A stretch of DNA of 64,000 nt from NCBI GenBank assembly GCA_025359905.1, contig JANYDF010000113.1, positions 124,001 through 188,000 on the forward strand, in the 5' to 3' direction. Under the pieces are notes generated by a model. It saw only the letters and a program-made list of their open reading frames with translations. It had not been told where the DNA came from and searched no databases. The stretch comes from Rhodospirillales bacterium (GTDB lineage: Bacteria > Pseudomonadota > Alphaproteobacteria > Acetobacterales > Acetobacteraceae). The translations under genes and the position numbers were made by a program. Positions 1 through 7,982 of the stretch are shown one piece after another (position 1 is the stretch's first letter; every line of letters starts with the position of its first letter).

Positions 1-173
1 ACGGTGCCGCCAGTACGCGGCTGGAGGCATTCGAGCGGGTGTTCGACCTGTTCGACGGCGGCGATGACAGCGCCGTCGCCGCCGCGCGCAATCGCTGGCG
101 GACAGCCAAGGCAGGCGGACACACGCTGAGCTATTGGCAGCAGGGTGCGCGCGGCTGGGAGCGGAAGGGTTAG
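1..173 (+). CDS. holC: DNA polymerase III subunit chi, 3' end only
   Basis: Partial gene cut by the window start; the reading frame begins at base 3 and ends at TAG 171-173, giving the last 56 residues. The tail has the features of alphaproteobacterial HolC C-termini: a VFDLFDGGDD segment, then AVAAARNRW, a Lys-rich turn, and the closing LSYWQQ...GWERK block. In the family, chi joins psi in the clamp-loader complex and contacts single-strand-binding protein at the replication fork. Nothing can be said about its start or promoter. The 200 bp after it hold no gene I can support. Confidence 0.85.
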   Translation, partial: GAASTRLEAFERVFDLFDGGDDSAVAAARNRWRTAKAGGHTLSYWQQGARGWERKG

Positions 174-372
174 CCGATGTTCGCAGACGCGACCGCAGCC
201 CCAATGCCGGAAAGTGCCGGGCCAAAGACATCCGGCAACGAGGCGGCAACGCCGCGTTGTTGGCCTATAGCCGTGCCGGCACCCTCCTCAGCGCGCGCCC
301 GGACAGCATTGCCGATGCGATCCGCCGGGGCCGCCACCCTATCCGCTGGCGACTGCCCCGGCGGTTAGCGGC

Positions 373-576
373 CTACGGCGCGCGGCGCTCCAGATCAAAC
401 AGCGCCTGGGCGCGCGAGACGCCGATGTCATGCAGCATATGCTCGTCCATTTCGGCAAGATAACGCCGGGTTTCGCGCGTTTTCCGGCGGTGCTGCCAGC
501 GCGCCCAGACAGCGGCAGCGGCGCGGGCCAGTCCGCCAGAGCGTGGCAACGAAAGATGCAGGGCTAACGCGTTCAT
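373..576 (-). CDS. DUF1127 (YjiS-like) small protein
   Basis: A 67-residue protein ending in the DUF1127 signature: RRYLAEMDEHMLHDIGVSRA followed by Glu-Arg-Arg. A longer frame opens at 681, but the start at 576 is preferred because it is preceded by GAAAGGAAA at good spacing and fits the family length. DUF1127 proteins are short, basic and Arg-rich; several are linked to RNA turnover or phosphate and stress responses, but no precise role can be assigned here. It is transcribed away from the LysR gene at 674, a common arrangement that makes it a candidate target of that regulator. Confidence 0.85.
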   Translation of the reverse strand: MNALALHLSLPRSGGLARAAAAVWARWQHRRKTRETRRYLAEMDEHMLHDIGVSRAQALFDLERRAP

Positions 577-673
577 GACCGGTTTCCTTTCGGGTCCATC
601 GGCAGACGCACCATGCTCAATGATACGGAATTCCAAAAACGAATTGCATTGATATGGGTCATCAAGGATACTG
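577..673. promoter_or_regulatory. Divergent promoter region, DUF1127 / LysR
   Basis: This 97-bp gap between two divergent starts is AT-rich compared with its surroundings (about 598-664). LysR regulators usually bind a T-N11-A dyad in such a gap and control both sides. An imperfect GGAATTCC dyad lies near 627-634. No operator can be fixed from one sequence. Confidence 0.4.
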
Positions 674-1564
674 ATGGACATGTCACTCCCCGCCAGCCTT
701 GACCCCGACCTGCTGCGCGCATTCGCCTACATCGCCGAGGAAGGCAGCTTTACCCGCGCCGCCGAGCGTGTCGGCCGCACCCAATCCGCCGTTTCGATGC
801 AGGTGCAGCGGCTGGAGACGGTGCTCGGCCAGAAAGTGCTGTCACGCGGCAAGGGCGGAGCAGTGTCGCTGACGCCGCATGGGCATTATCTGCTCGACCG
901 GGCGCGCGACCTGCTGGCGCTGAACGACGAGATCTGGACCACGTTCCGCACCCCGCAGATGCACGGCACGGTACGGCTGGGCACGCCGGACGACTACGCC
1001 CTGCGCTTCCTGCCGGGCGTGCTGCGCCGCTTCGCCGATTCGCATCCCTCGGTGGATGTCGATGTCACCTGCACCAACTCCGAGCAATTGGTGGGGCGGC
1101 TGAAGGCGGGCGAGCTCGATATCACCCTGTGTTCCAGGGGACTGGAACCGGCCGGCTGGCCGTTCGAGCCGTTATGGCAGGGGCCGCTGCGCTGGATCAC
1201 CTCCGAACGGCACACCCCGCACCGGCTGGACCCGCTGCCGGTGGCGCTGGCGGCAGGCGATTGCTCGTGGCGGCGCGAGGCGACTCAGGCGCTGGACCGC
1301 GCCGGGCGGCGCTACCGGGTGGCCTACACCGCCGAAACCCAGGCCGGAACGCTGACGCCGGTGCTGGCGGGCCTCGCGGTGACCGTCTCGCCGGTCACGC
1401 AACTTCCCGCCGGGCTGCGTGCGCTGCCGATGGACGACGCGCTGCCGCTGCTGGGCGATGCGGGTATTCTGATGTTGAAGGCGCGCGAGCCGCGTCAGCC
1501 GGTGACGGATGCGCTCGCTTCGCACATTATGGAAACCTTCCGGGCCGAACTTATGCGGCCGTAG
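674..1564 (+). CDS. LysR-family transcriptional regulator
   Basis: A 296-residue LysR-type regulator. The winged helix-turn-helix is at residues about 7-66 (LLRAFAYIAEEGSFTRAAE, then QSAVSMQVQRLE) and the periplasmic-binding-protein-like effector domain follows from about 92. Length is typical. AAGGA at 663-667 supports the ATG at 674. It lies divergent from the DUF1127 gene and 13 bp ahead of cdh on the same strand, so it may be co-transcribed with cdh. The ligand is unknown; the family autoregulates and controls neighbouring genes, so the DUF1127 gene and cdh are the natural candidates. Confidence 0.93.
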   Translation: MDMSLPASLDPDLLRAFAYIAEEGSFTRAAERVGRTQSAVSMQVQRLETVLGQKVLSRGKGGAVSLTPHGHYLLDRARDLLALNDEIWTTFRTPQMHGTVRLGTPDDYALRFLPGVLRRFADSHPSVDVDVTCTNSEQLVGRLKAGELDITLCSRGLEPAGWPFEPLWQGPLRWITSERHTPHRLDPLPVALAAGDCSWRREATQALDRAGRRYRVAYTAETQAGTLTPVLAGLAVTVSPVTQLPAGLRALPMDDALPLLGDAGILMLKAREPRQPVTDALASHIMETFRAELMRP

Positions 1565-1577
1565 CAAGGATTGCCTG

Positions 1578-2339
1578 ATGCCCCATGCGCTTCGCTGGCT
1601 CGCCGCGCTGCTGGTTGTGTTCGCAGCCGGCGCGGCCCAGGCGTCCGATCCGGACGCGCTGTGGCATCTGGTGCATGATCGCTGCGCGCCGGGTCTGGCA
1701 GCGAAGGGCGATCCGGCGCCATGCGCACTGGTCGGCTATCCCCAAGGCGAGGCGTCGGGCTATGCGGTGCTGAAGGACCGTAACGGCGCATTCCAATATT
1801 TGCTGATCCCGGCCGCCAAGATCACTGGGATCGAAGACCCGGCGATCCTGGCCAAGGACGCCACCAACTATTTTGCGGCGGCGTGGCAAGCGCGCCGCTT
1901 CTTCCTCGCTCGCATCGGCCACGAACTGCCCCGCGACATGATCTCGCTGGCGATCAATTCGCCTTATGGCCGCTCGCAGAACCAACTGCACATTCACATC
2001 GAATGTATCGATGCCAGCGTGCGCGCCGCCGTTCTCGCCAAGCTCACCGCTATCGGCCCGGCATGGCAGCCGCTTGGCGTGGATCTTATGGGTCATCCGT
2101 ACCGGGCAAGGCGGCTGGACAGCGCAGATTTGACCGGCGTCAACCCGTTCAAGGAACTGGCGGCCGACCCGACGGTGGGGCCGGCGGGCATTCAAACCCA
2201 CACCCTGGTTACGCTCGGTGCGACATTCCCGGATGGGCGCGATGGCTTCGTGCTGCTCGACGACCGCTTCGACATCACAGCCGGAGACGGCGGCAGCGGC
2301 GAGGAATTGCAGGACCACGGCTGCGCCGTCGCCAAGTAG
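1578..2339 (+). CDS. cdh: CDP-diacylglycerol diphosphatase
   Basis: A 253-residue exported protein of the Cdh family (HIT-like fold). The family splits CDP-diacylglycerol into CMP and phosphatidic acid. Residues 1-22 form a signal peptide (hydrophobic LAALLVVFAAGAAQA). The catalytic His cluster is visible as NQLHIHIEC around residue 139, preceded by LAINSPYGRSQNQ, both typical of Cdh. The start at 1578 has AAGGA 8 bp upstream; an in-frame ATG at 1509 lies inside the LysR gene and is rejected. The stop faces the convergent dehydratase gene 8 bp away. Confidence 0.9.
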   Translation: MPHALRWLAALLVVFAAGAAQASDPDALWHLVHDRCAPGLAAKGDPAPCALVGYPQGEASGYAVLKDRNGAFQYLLIPAAKITGIEDPAILAKDATNYFAAAWQARRFFLARIGHELPRDMISLAINSPYGRSQNQLHIHIECIDASVRAAVLAKLTAIGPAWQPLGVDLMGHPYRARRLDSADLTGVNPFKELAADPTVGPAGIQTHTLVTLGATFPDGRDGFVLLDDRFDITAGDGGSGEELQDHGCAVAK

Positions 2340-2347
2340 CGGCTCCA

Positions 2348-4258
2348 TTACGCTCGGACCGCATTGCTCCCGTCGGCGTTGTGGGCGAATTCCGGGATCA
2401 TGTGGCCAAGCTGCGCCAGCGCGAGCCGGGTCTGGCCGCCGTGGCAAGCGACAGCGATTTCGTCAATGGCGCGTCCGACCAGCGCCGGGTCGACCGTGCG
2501 CGGGGTGGCCATCAGCAAGCCCGGCGTCGCGGTCGGCACCGCCGGCTCGCGGCCATGGAACAACTCCTCGAACAGTTTTTCGCCAGGGCGCAGGCCGGTG
2601 AAATGGATGCCGACGTCCACATCCGGGCGCAGCCCGGCCAAGCGGATCATTTGCCGGGCCAGATCGACGATCTTCACCGGCGGCCCCATGTCGAGCACAA
2701 AAATGCCGCCATCCGGCAATGCCGCGCCGTCCGCTGCCCCCACCACGCTGGCTTGCAGCACGAGACCAACCGCCTCGCGCACCGTCATGAAGTAGCGGAG
2801 CATGTCGGGATGGGTGACGGTCAATGGCCCGCCGCGCGCCAACTGGCGCTGGAACAGCGGCACCACCGAGCCGGTGCTGCCCAGCACGTTGCCGAAGCGC
2901 ACGGTCATGCAGCGCATGCCGCCGCTACCCGCCTTTATCGAGCGCCGCGCGGCGGTATCCAGCCCCTGGCAATACATCTCGGCCAGCCGCTTAGACGCGC
3001 CCATGACGCTGCTGGGGTTCACTGCCTTGTCGGTGGAAATCACCACCATCGCCTTGGCTCCGGCCGCCCTGGCGGCATCGGCCACGATCCGAGTGCCCGC
3101 CGCATTGGTCAGCAGCGCCTCGAGCGGGTTGGCTTCCACCATTGGCACATGCTTCAGGGCTGCGGCGTGGAACACCAGATCGGGCAGCACTTCGGCCATG
3201 ACCGCACGCATTCGCGCCGCATCGCGCACGTCGGCCAGCACCGCGCGGCGCCCCACGCCTGGCAGGGACTCGCCCAATTCCAGGTCGATCTGCCATAGCG
3301 CAAACTCGCCATTGTCGAGCAGCACCAGCAGCTCCGGCCCCAGTGCCGCCACCTGCCGCGACAATTCGCTGCCAATCGAGCCGCCTGCGCCGGTGATGAT
3401 AACCCGGCGGCCCTGCACCAGCCGCGCCATGCCGGCGCGGTCGAGCGGCACCTGCGGCCGGTTCAGCAAATCCTCAATGGCCACCGGCCTTAGTTCCAGC
3501 CGCTCATTGTGCCGTCCGGCCGGGTCCAGCGTGGTCAGGCGTGGCGCGCGCGCGACGCGCAGCCCCGCCTGCTCGGCGACATCCATCAGTGTGGCCAGCA
3601 CCGCGCCGGGCAGTTCGGCCTCCGTCACCACCAGGGCAGCAGGCAATGCATCGTCATCGCGCAATCGCGCCAGAACGGCGGCGGCTTCGTCCACGCTGCC
3701 AAGGATCGGGCAGGTGTGCATGCGCCGTCCCGTTTGCGCTTTGCCAAGCGACAGCAGCCCGGTCACCCGGTATGGCGCATCGCGGTCGGCAGCCACGGCG
3801 CGCAGGAACAGGTCCGCCCCTTCGCCCGCTCCGACCAGAAGGACAGGTTGCGCGCCATTGCCTCCGGCAGCGCCTTCTTGCAGCAGACGGTACAGGATGC
3901 GCGGCGCGCCCAGCACTACGATCAAGCACAATGCATGCACCGCCGGGAACGTCAGCGACGGCCCGCCCTGCCCGGCCGCGTGCAGCACCAAGGTGAACAG
4001 CGCCGCCGCCGTTACGCTGGCGGCCCCCACGCCGAGCAGGTCCGCACTGCCGGCGAAGCGCCAATACTGCACCGGCAAACGGAACGGCAGTCCGGCCAGC
4101 AGCAATGCCACCGCGGCCCACAATAGGGTCCAGAGCGGCGACAGTGGGTCAGCGGCCGGGGCCAGCAGCAGCCGGGCGGCCACGACCGCGCCGGCGGCCA
4201 GCAGCCCATCCAGCGCCACGTTCACGGCAATGCGAAAGCCTGAGCGTCGAGTGGCCAT
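2348..4258 (-). CDS. Membrane nucleotide-sugar 4,6-dehydratase (CapD/WbpM/FlaA1 type)
   Basis: A 636-residue polysaccharide biosynthesis protein. Four N-terminal membrane segments (about residues 10-110) precede a CoA-binding-like domain and then a short-chain dehydrogenase domain: NAD-binding GAGGSIGSE near residue 290, HAAALKHVP, the STDKAVNPS block and MGASKR. As in FlaA1 and WbpM, Met replaces the usual Tyr of the YxxxK motif. These enzymes convert UDP-GlcNAc-type sugars to 4-keto-6-deoxy sugars for O-antigen or capsule. The neighbouring divergent WecA-like gene (4357) would load such a sugar onto undecaprenyl phosphate, so the pair probably starts one surface glycan. Confidence 0.92.
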   Translation of the reverse strand: MATRRSGFRIAVNVALDGLLAAGAVVAARLLLAPAADPLSPLWTLLWAAVALLLAGLPFRLPVQYWRFAGSADLLGVGAASVTAAALFTLVLHAAGQGGPSLTFPAVHALCLIVVLGAPRILYRLLQEGAAGGNGAQPVLLVGAGEGADLFLRAVAADRDAPYRVTGLLSLGKAQTGRRMHTCPILGSVDEAAAVLARLRDDDALPAALVVTEAELPGAVLATLMDVAEQAGLRVARAPRLTTLDPAGRHNERLELRPVAIEDLLNRPQVPLDRAGMARLVQGRRVIITGAGGSIGSELSRQVAALGPELLVLLDNGEFALWQIDLELGESLPGVGRRAVLADVRDAARMRAVMAEVLPDLVFHAAALKHVPMVEANPLEALLTNAAGTRIVADAARAAGAKAMVVISTDKAVNPSSVMGASKRLAEMYCQGLDTAARRSIKAGSGGMRCMTVRFGNVLGSTGSVVPLFQRQLARGGPLTVTHPDMLRYFMTVREAVGLVLQASVVGAADGAALPDGGIFVLDMGPPVKIVDLARQMIRLAGLRPDVDVGIHFTGLRPGEKLFEELFHGREPAVPTATPGLLMATPRTVDPALVGRAIDEIAVACHGGQTRLALAQLGHMIPEFAHNADGSNAVRA

Positions 4259-4356
4259 GCCGAGTTGTAGCGCGAACCGAGCAACGAAGCGACATTACGA
4301 TACGTTAGTCTGCCTGGGGGCTGGGCGGGCTGCCGCAGCCCAGCTAAGCAGGCCGC

Positions 4357-5409
4357 ATGACGCTAATTGCCTTTTTTCGCCATCTGGCATTCTGCGGCGC
4401 ATTGGCGCTGGTATCGGCCATCGTAGTGGTCGCGATGATGTCGGCGCGCATCATGGACACCCCGAATGCCCGCAAGGCCCATATCCGGCCAACCCCCAAG
4501 GGCGGCGGTGTTGGCGTGGTGGTGGCGTTTATGCTCGGCATTGCCGTGCTGTACGGCTACGCCGATTTCGCCCGGCTCGGCGAGAGCTACTTTCGCGGCG
4601 TGATCGTCGCAGCGCTCGCCATCGCCGTCGTGTCGTTTCTCGACGACCTGTACGACTGGCCATTCACCATCAAACTGGTCACGCAAGCCCTTGCGGCAAC
4701 CGCGGCGGTCGGCAGCGGGCTTTATTTGCGCGAGGTGCATCTGCCGTATGCGGGCATCGTGCAGATCGGCTGGCTGGGCGCCGCCGCCACCCTCGCATGG
4801 ATTGTGTTCGTCACCAATGCGATGAACTTCATCGACGGGCTGAACGGGCTGGCGGCAGGGACTACGCTGGTGGCGTGCGGCTTCCTGGCGTTCCTTGCCG
4901 AAAGCCAGGGCGGCTGGTTCGTGTATTTCGCCGCCATGCTGCTCGCTGCCGGGCTGATCGGCTTCCTACCGTTCAACTTCCCGCGCGCGCGCATATTCCT
5001 CGGCGATGTCGGCAGCCAGTTCTGCGGCTTTGTGCTGGCGGTGCTCGGCGTCGCCGCCGCACGGTTCGACGCAGTGGAAATGTCGTTTCTGCTGGTGCCG
5101 TGCCTGTTGAACGGCGTGCTGTTCGACGTGGCCTTCACCCTGGTGCGCCGCGTGCTGGCGGGCGAGCGCATCACCCAGCCGCACCGCAGCCATATTTATC
5201 AAGTCGCCCACCGCAGCGGCATGGACCCGCGCGCCATCGCGGTTCTGCATTGGGGATTTGCCGGGCTCGGCGGGTTGGTCGGCGTGGCCTTTGTCCATGC
5301 CGATGCCGACTGGAAAGCGGTGCTGCCCTTGTTGCTGCTGGGGCCGCAACTGGTCTGGCTCAGCTACGTGGCACTACGCGCCCGCCGCACCGGGCTCGGC
5401 CGCTGGTGA
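4357..5409 (+). CDS. Undecaprenyl-phosphate sugar-1-phosphate transferase (WecA/MraY family)
   Basis: A 350-residue integral membrane glycosyltransferase family 4 protein with about ten hydrophobic segments. Family motifs are present in order: PTPKGGGVG, the metal-binding SFLDDLYDWP, NAMNFIDGLNGLAAG, FLGDVGSQFCG and the HRSHIYQ loop. It should transfer a HexNAc-1-phosphate from a UDP-sugar to undecaprenyl phosphate at the inner membrane. The exact sugar cannot be read. The 98-bp gap to the divergent dehydratase holds a 7-bp-stem hairpin (4320-4344) just ahead of this start. Its last 36 bp overlap the end of the convergent MFS gene. Confidence 0.92.
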   Translation: MTLIAFFRHLAFCGALALVSAIVVVAMMSARIMDTPNARKAHIRPTPKGGGVGVVVAFMLGIAVLYGYADFARLGESYFRGVIVAALAIAVVSFLDDLYDWPFTIKLVTQALAATAAVGSGLYLREVHLPYAGIVQIGWLGAAATLAWIVFVTNAMNFIDGLNGLAAGTTLVACGFLAFLAESQGGWFVYFAAMLLAAGLIGFLPFNFPRARIFLGDVGSQFCGFVLAVLGVAAARFDAVEMSFLLVPCLLNGVLFDVAFTLVRRVLAGERITQPHRSHIYQVAHRSGMDPRAIAVLHWGFAGLGGLVGVAFVHADADWKAVLPLLLLGPQLVWLSYVALRARRTGLGRW

Positions 5410-6675
5410 AGGCACGCGGCGCAGCAGCAGCGCGCCGGTCACCAGCAGCACCACAATCACCGCCATGCCGGCCCGCTGGCTGGCGAACGCGGCGGTGGCG
5501 AGGCTGAGCAGCAGCGGGCCGAGAAACCCGGTAACCCGGCCAGACAGTGCGAACAGCCCAAAATACGCCGCCCGCGCCTCCGGCGGGGCCATCCGCGCCA
5601 TCAAGCTGCGGCTGGCCGCCTGCGCCGGGCCAACGAAGATGCCGACCGCGTGGCCGAGCACCCAGAACGCCGTCCGGTCATGCGTGAGCAGCAACGCCAT
5701 GCCAAGAAGGGCCAAAGCGGCGAGCGACACCAGCACCGTGGTCTTGGCGCCAATGCGATCCTCGATAAACGCAAAGCCCAGCGCGCCGAGCCCGGCGGTG
5801 ACATTCAGGCCGATGCCGAAGATTAGAACCTCAGTGGCTGACAGGCCGAATTGCCCGGCAGCGTAGATGCCCCCGAAGGCGAACAGCGTGGTCAACCCGT
5901 CCATGTAGAGCAACCGGGCGATCAGGAACTGCCGCAGCGCGGCCTGCCGCCACGCGTCGCGCAGCACTTGGCGCAATTCGGCGGTGCCCTCGGCAAGCGC
6001 TTGCCTCCAACCGCGCCGCCCGCCGCGCTCCGGCACGAACACCGCCACCGGCCAGCCGAACAGCAACACCCAGCCACCCGCAAGCAGTGCGGTGGCGCGC
6101 ACCTGCTCGGACTGCGCCCGATCCAAGCCAAAATGCGGCGGATCGGGGAACACCAGCAGCACGAGACACAGCCCGAGGCAGATCAGACCGCCGGCATATC
6201 CCGCCCCCCAGGCCAGCATCGACAAGCGGCCGATATGCCGCCGCTCGACCAATCCAGGCAGCATCGCGTTGTAAAACACGGTGGCGACCTCGAACCCGAC
6301 GCTCGCAATGCCGGCGAGCACCAAGGCGAGGGTGACGTCATCGGTCACCGGGCGGACAAACCATAAGCCGAGTGTCGCCAGCGCCATCACCAGCGTCGCC
6401 AGCCCCAGCATCTGCCGCCGCCGTCCCGCCCGGTCGGCCACCGCCCCGAGCGGCACCGACAGCATGGCAATGCAGAATCCGGCAATGGCCTGCATGGCCG
6501 CCCATTGCGACGCGCCACTGGCCGGATCGGCGGCGACCTTCTGGGTGAAATAGGTGGCGAACACAAAGGTGGTCACCACCGTGTTGAACGCGCCATACGC
6601 CCAGTCGTACAGCACCCAGGCGGCGATTGCCCGCTTGCCCGCCTGCGGCATGGTCTCCAGTTGCGGCGCTGTCAT
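5374..6675 (-). CDS. MFS transporter, UMF1/Atg22-like family
   Basis: A 433-residue, 12-helix permease. The opening AWVLYDWAYGAFNTVVTTFVF is characteristic of the UMF1 (Atg22-like) branch of the major facilitator superfamily, followed by the MFS loop GAVADRAGRRRQ. The substrate is unknown; yeast Atg22 exports amino acids from the vacuole, but that should not be transferred to a bacterial inner-membrane protein. The start at 6675 is chosen because AGGAG lies just upstream and the motif begins at about residue 20; a frame open to 6828 adds an unsupported Arg-rich extension. The 3' end overlaps the glycosyltransferase by 36 bp. Confidence 0.9.
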   Translation of the reverse strand: MTAPQLETMPQAGKRAIAAWVLYDWAYGAFNTVVTTFVFATYFTQKVAADPASGASQWAAMQAIAGFCIAMLSVPLGAVADRAGRRRQMLGLATLVMALATLGLWFVRPVTDDVTLALVLAGIASVGFEVATVFYNAMLPGLVERRHIGRLSMLAWGAGYAGGLICLGLCLVLLVFPDPPHFGLDRAQSEQVRATALLAGGWVLLFGWPVAVFVPERGGRRGWRQALAEGTAELRQVLRDAWRQAALRQFLIARLLYMDGLTTLFAFGGIYAAGQFGLSATEVLIFGIGLNVTAGLGALGFAFIEDRIGAKTTVLVSLAALALLGMALLLTHDRTAFWVLGHAVGIFVGPAQAASRSLMARMAPPEARAAYFGLFALSGRVTGFLGPLLLSLATAAFASQRAGMAVIVVLLVTGALLLRRVPSPAAEPGAAGA

Positions 6676-6764
6676 CGCGTCTCCTGCTTGCCGCGCTTCA
6701 CCGGGCTGCAGCAGGCAGGCTATCGTCCGCAGCACCAGCCCGCCACCACGGATAGGACCCCGGC

Positions 6765-7388
6765 ATGCATCATCGTTTGTTTTCCGGCTTGATGGCATTG
6801 CTGGCGCTCGCCGCCGTGGCCGCGCCACTCAGCGCCCAGGCGCAAAGCCGGGATGCCTCGTTCACCTTGGTCAATCGCGGGCAGGTTCCGGTGCGCGAGC
6901 TTTACGTTACCCCGGCGGGAGACGCCAATTGGGGACAAAACCGGCTGAATCGCGGCGCGCTGCCGCCCGGCGGGCGGTTCGAGGTGCTGCGCCGCCGCGA
7001 CGGCAACTGCATTTTGGACATGCGTGCGGTCTTCGCCGACGGCCATGCCGAAGACAGGCGCGGCTTGAATACCTGTACGCTCGACGCGGTGGCGGTGGGC
7101 AACCCGGCCAGCAGCCCGCTTGGCAAGCAGGCCGACGATCCGTCGTTCCGGCTGATCAATCGCGGCGATACAGCAATCGCCGAATTGTTCGCCACCCCGG
7201 CAGGCATGACCAATTGGGGCCAGAACCGGCTGCCAGACGGGCCGCTACCGCAGGCCGCCGAACGTATGGTGCGCATCCCGCGGTCCGGCGATTGCCTGTT
7301 CGACCTGCGCGTGGTGTTCGACGGAGGTAAGGCGCTGGTAAAGCGCCGCACCAATCTGTGCCGCACCACAGAACTCGCGGTGCCGTAA
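6765..7388 (+). CDS. Secreted protein with two tandem repeats, function unknown
   Basis: A 207-residue protein with a signal peptide (residues 1-27, cleavage near AQAQS) and two copies of an approximately 85-residue module. Each copy runs D-x-SF-x-L-[VI]NRG, then a TPAG..NWGQNRL core, then LPxG, R..G.C..D.R.VF and closes with a Cys. Each repeat carries a conserved pair of cysteines (C78/C99 and C174/C194), suggesting a disulfide per module in the periplasm. I do not recognise the family. A strong hairpin terminator follows at 7402-7432. The gene is monocistronic. Confidence 0.8.
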   Translation: MHHRLFSGLMALLALAAVAAPLSAQAQSRDASFTLVNRGQVPVRELYVTPAGDANWGQNRLNRGALPPGGRFEVLRRRDGNCILDMRAVFADGHAEDRRGLNTCTLDAVAVGNPASSPLGKQADDPSFRLINRGDTAIAELFATPAGMTNWGQNRLPDGPLPQAAERMVRIPRSGDCLFDLRVVFDGGKALVKRRTNLCRTTELAVP

Positions 7389-7401
7389 ATCGTCCGCAAG
7401 C

Positions 7402-7432
7402 CCTGCCCGGCGGCATGCATCCGCCGGGCAGG
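7402..7432. terminator. Bidirectional hairpin between convergent genes
   Basis: A perfect 12-bp GC-rich stem (7402-7413 with 7421-7432) with the 7-nt loop CATGCAT. It can be extended to about 7397-7437 through one bulged C. It sits between the two-repeat protein and the convergent MarR gene and probably ends both transcripts. No T-run follows on either strand. Confidence 0.8.
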
Positions 7433-7437
7433 CTTGA

Positions 7438-7836
7438 TCAAGCGCCCGCAACTGTCTTGCGCACCGACGCTGGCGCTTCAGCGGCCGGTTTCTTGGCCGT
7501 CGACGACGCCTCGGTCATGATGCTGCGCAGATCGCGCAGGAACGCGGTACCCTTTAGGGTGCGTTGTACCAGCACACTGCGGCGGTCCATCGGGTCAACT
7601 TTGCGCCGCGCGAGATCAAGTTCCCCAAGCCGGTCGAGCGCGCGGGTGATGGCAGGCTTCGACACGTTCAACTCTGCGGCAAGCCCGCGCACTGTATGCG
7701 CGCCATCCTGCAAGTAGCATGTAAGGAACACGCCAAGCTGCCGGGCAGACAGATCGGGCCCGTCACGGCGCACCAGGGCAACGACGGTATCGCGCAATAT
7801 TCCAACCAACTGGTCGGCAGACGGGGTTGTGGGCAT
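7438..7836 (-). CDS. MarR-family winged-helix regulator
   Basis: A 132-residue protein with a winged helix typical of MarR regulators: LSARQLGVFLTCYL, the recognition region AELNVSKPAITRALDRLGELDLARR and the wing around DPMDRRSVLV. The last 25 residues are an Ala/Lys/Ser tail not seen in most MarR proteins. No target is evident; the aminopeptidase gene upstream is on the same strand about 146 bp away across an AT-rich gap (about 7880-7980) that could hold its own promoter. Confidence 0.88.
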   Translation of the reverse strand: MPTTPSADQLVGILRDTVVALVRRDGPDLSARQLGVFLTCYLQDGAHTVRGLAAELNVSKPAITRALDRLGELDLARRKVDPMDRRSVLVQRTLKGTAFLRDLRSIMTEASSTAKKPAAEAPASVRKTVAGA

Positions 7837-7982
7837 GACTGGATCCTTTGCTTCGCTGCGGCGGAGAATTCCGCCAATCTATCGCAAGTTAAACTGTCAC
7901 TGTTAGCCGTATAAACGCCAAGCTAAACAATTTTGCATCTAGTCTAGTCACGACGAATTGTAATTCAGACATTTGCTCGCGC

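Noticed and set aside
177-368. Short ORF directly after holC
   Set aside because: No recognisable motif, no ribosome-binding site, and composition typical of chance frames in GC-rich sequence.
2802-5507. A 901-codon open frame on the plus strand opposite the dehydratase gene
   Set aside because: Ser/Ala/Arg-rich shadow of the real genes at 2348-4258 and 4357-5409, whose motifs are clear.
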